Shown here: positions 7,367 through 8,621 of the stretch, piece after piece
Numbering within the stretch: position 1 is the stretch's first letter
How the letters are laid out: the number at the start of each line of letters is the position of its first letter
Origin: Bacteroidales bacterium
GTDB lineage: Bacteria > Bacteroidota > Bacteroidia > Bacteroidales > UBA932
Direction of reading: 5' to 3'
Assembly: GCA_017509375.1 (NCBI GenBank)
Contig: JAFWPT010000202.1
Span: forward strand, 1-8,621
DNA length: 8,621 nucleotides
Translations under genes and position numbers: made by a program
Notes under the pieces: generated by a model
What the model was told of the DNA's origin: nothing
Seen by the model: the letters and a program-made list of their open reading frames with translations, nothing else
Database searches by the model: none

Positions 7367-7629
7367 TGGTTTCCGATAAAGTCATTTTAAAGGCCGCTTC
7401 AGGCCTTCACGCCCGTCCGGCTGGAGAGCTGGTAAAACTGGTGAAGAGTTTCGAAGGTTCCTCCATAAAGCTGGCAAGCCCTGTACGCAGTGTAAATGCA
7501 GCTTCAGTACTGTCCTTGCTGTCGCTTGGCATCAAGTGCGGTACCGAGCTGGAAATCAGTGTGGAAGGGGGTGACGAGCAGCAGGCCCTGGATGCCGTGA
7601 AGGCGTTTCTGGAGTCGATAAGCGACTGA
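7366..7629 (+). CDS. ptsH: Phosphocarrier protein HPr
   Basis: This 87-residue cytoplasmic PTS phosphocarrier accepts phosphate from enzyme I on His15 and passes it to EIIA proteins. The active-site loop ASGLHARPAGELVKLV contains His15 and the stabilising Arg17, both intact. The second family signature is present as SVNAASVLSLLSLGIKCG. Its Ser47 aligns with the regulatory Ser46 that HPr kinase phosphorylates in Gram-positive bacteria; whether that happens here is unknown. Length is typical (85-90). The ATG overlaps the transporter stop (TAATG) and EI follows after four bases, so all three genes are probably one transcript. Placement right behind a GlpT-like carrier rather than PTS permease genes is unusual and suggests a regulatory role or a role in a nearby kinase system (inference). 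Confidence 0.95.
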   Translation: MVSDKVILKAASGLHARPAGELVKLVKSFEGSSIKLASPVRSVNAASVLSLLSLGIKCGTELEISVEGGDEQQALDAVKAFLESISD

Positions 7630-7633
7630 AGAT

Positions 7634-8621
7634 ATGGTCGTAAGCGGCCCTGCATATTTATGGACCCGTACCGCTTCTGGTGAGGCGGTGCGTTCTTTTG
7701 CAGACGCCTTCGAGGCTGTCCGTGAACAACTGGTACTGGAGGCTGGTGCCAATCCGCTTTTCGCAGCTCATCTGGAGATGCTGGAAGACCCAATGCTGCG
7801 CGATGCCGTGGAAGCTGGGCTTGCATCGGGTAAGAGCGACCGCGAAGCCCTGGACGCTGCCTGTAAGGAGATTTGTGCCATGTTCGCAGAGGTGGACGAC
7901 GAATATCTAAGGGCCAGGGCGGACGATGTCAGGGATGTTTTCCGCCGTTTGGACGAAGCTGTCTGCGGAGGACCTGAAACATCTGCTCAAGATATTCCGG
8001 ACGGGGCTGTACTGGTGGCGCAGGAGCTGCTGCCTTCGGATACGGTGAAGATAGATTTCAGCCGCATCGCAGGAATATTGTGCAGCAAGGGCAGTACTAC
8101 GAGCCATGTGTGCATTATTGCCCATTCCAAGGGCATACCCATACAGCTGGGAGTAGATATTTCTGGCATTTCGGAAGGGGATACAGTGAGTGTGGACGAC
8201 CCTCTTGCCTGCCCTTCGCAAGTTGCCCGGCTGGCCCGCCTTGCAGGCCTTAAAGTCTATGTTAATGCCGGCAGTATCCAGGATATACATAGGGCTATAG
8301 CTACAGGGGCCGATGGTATAGGCCTTTTCCGTACAGAATTCCTGTTTATGGAACGGCAGTCATTGCCTTCCAAAGAAGAGCAGCTTGCCCTTTACAAGGA
8401 GGCGTTGAAAGCCTGTAAAGGCAAGCCGCTGACCTTGCGCCTGTTGGATGCAGGGGCCGACAAGCCTCTGCCTTATATGCCTGTATCTCAGGAAGATAAT
8501 CCTTTCCTGGCACGCGAGACGCTCGGCGTGCATCCGCAGGCCCAGGGGAGAGGTGCCGGCGGTGCGCTGCTCGAGTTCGGCCTCGCCCTGGCCGCCCGGC
8601 GCGGAGCGCGAGCAATCCGTC
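7634..8621 (+). CDS. ptsI: PTS enzyme I (PEP:protein phosphotransferase), compact, 3' truncated and with foreign-looking tail
   Basis: Enzyme I takes phosphate from PEP and passes it to HPr. The ATG at 7634 lies four bases after the HPr stop; an in-frame TAA at 7619 excludes an earlier start. The frame stays open to the window end. The N-terminus (VSGPAYLW) lacks about 10 residues of the usual opening. The HPr-binding domain follows, with AHLEMLEDPML (from residue 45) and DDEYLRARADDVRDVFRRL (88-106). GSTTSHVCIIAHSKGIP holds catalytic His158, matching E. coli His189. The PEP-binding barrel begins with GADGIGLFRTEFLFM (Arg233, E. coli Arg296), then LRLLDAGADKPLPYM (Arg269, E. coli Arg332; the usual GGDK is GADK). 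Compared with E. coli it is about 31 residues shorter before His158 and about 32 shorter in the interdomain linker. EI similarity ends at NPFL (289-292). Residues 294-329 instead read like a GNAT acetyltransferase, in much GC-richer DNA, so the end is probably chimeric. Confidence 0.9.
   Translation, partial: MVVSGPAYLWTRTASGEAVRSFADAFEAVREQLVLEAGANPLFAAHLEMLEDPMLRDAVEAGLASGKSDREALDAACKEICAMFAEVDDEYLRARADDVRDVFRRLDEAVCGGPETSAQDIPDGAVLVAQELLPSDTVKIDFSRIAGILCSKGSTTSHVCIIAHSKGIPIQLGVDISGISEGDTVSVDDPLACPSQVARLARLAGLKVYVNAGSIQDIHRAIATGADGIGLFRTEFLFMERQSLPSKEEQLALYKEALKACKGKPLTLRLLDAGADKPLPYMPVSQEDNPFLARETLGVHPQAQGRGAGGALLEFGLALAARRGARAIR
8512..8621 (+). other. GNAT acetyltransferase motif A fragment in GC-rich DNA, probable chimeric contig end
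   Basis: In the EI frame, the last residues include TLGVHPQAQGRGAGGALLEF followed by GLALAARRGARAIR. This is the classic GNAT motif A: the V-x-P strand, the Q-G-R-G-A-G pyrophosphate-binding loop for acetyl-CoA, then the A-x-x-x-G helix end. EI proteins have NPFLGWRAIR and a barrel strand here. Hand count gives 84 G/C in the last 109 bases (77%) against 60 in the preceding 110 (55%). The fragment is cut by the window end. The likely source is a high-GC organism such as an actinobacterium (inference). An assembly chimera is the simplest explanation; a real recombination junction cannot be excluded. Confidence 0.75.

Noticed and set aside
8346..8615. 89-aa minus-strand open frame at the window end
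   Set aside because: It crosses the EI/GNAT junction and is Arg/Ala-rich low-complexity protein, as expected from the reverse of GC-rich coding DNA. The + strand reading explains both halves.
7634..8621. A genuine EI-GNAT fusion enzyme
   Set aside because: The join falls inside the PEP-binding barrel, removes the rest of the EI active site, and coincides with a sharp GC jump near the end of the sequence. A chimera is far more likely.

Overview
The window looks like Bacteroidales DNA, probably from a gut or similar host-associated lineage. The signs are a SusC/SusD pair, BACON-domain lipoproteins, type II signal peptides with acidic or Lys-acidic residues after the lipidated Cys, and starts mostly without Shine-Dalgarno sequences. 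I cannot name a genus. GC is roughly 50-55% by eye until the last ~110 bases, which are abruptly GC-rich.

Positions 1-5954 are the 3' part of a polysaccharide-utilisation-locus-like operon, all on the + strand and tightly packed. In order: the C-terminal part of a SusC-family TonB-dependent transporter (5' end outside the window), a full SusD-like lipoprotein, a small BACON-like lipoprotein, a glycerophosphodiester phosphodiesterase (GDPD) lipoprotein whose GTG start overlaps the preceding stop, and a 632-aa lipoprotein with one BACON domain followed by eleven GLUG-like repeats. A clear intrinsic terminator at about 5970-6002 closes this unit.

A second + strand unit starts after the terminator. 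It holds a GlpT/UhpT-type organophosphate:phosphate antiporter, HPr overlapping its stop by one base, and PTS enzyme I four bases later. Enzyme I runs off the window and is compact, about 31 residues shorter than E. coli EI before the catalytic His and about 32 shorter in the interdomain linker. At about position 8510 the EI sequence stops matching its family, and the frame continues as a classic GNAT acetyltransferase motif A in ~77% GC DNA. The last ~110 bases are therefore most likely a chimeric contig end rather than a real fusion.

Working model (inference): the surface lipoproteins and SusCD capture a glycerophosphodiester-containing substrate, such as a deacylated phospholipid head group or a polyglycerol-phosphate teichoic acid fragment. 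The GDPD releases glycerol-3-phosphate, and the OPA-family transporter brings it across the inner membrane. HPr and EI may tie this uptake to PEP-dependent phosphorylation or regulation. No EIIA/B/C, sensor or regulator gene lies in the window. No RNA genes, insertion sequences or CRISPR arrays were seen, and there is no gene-free stretch longer than 300 bases.
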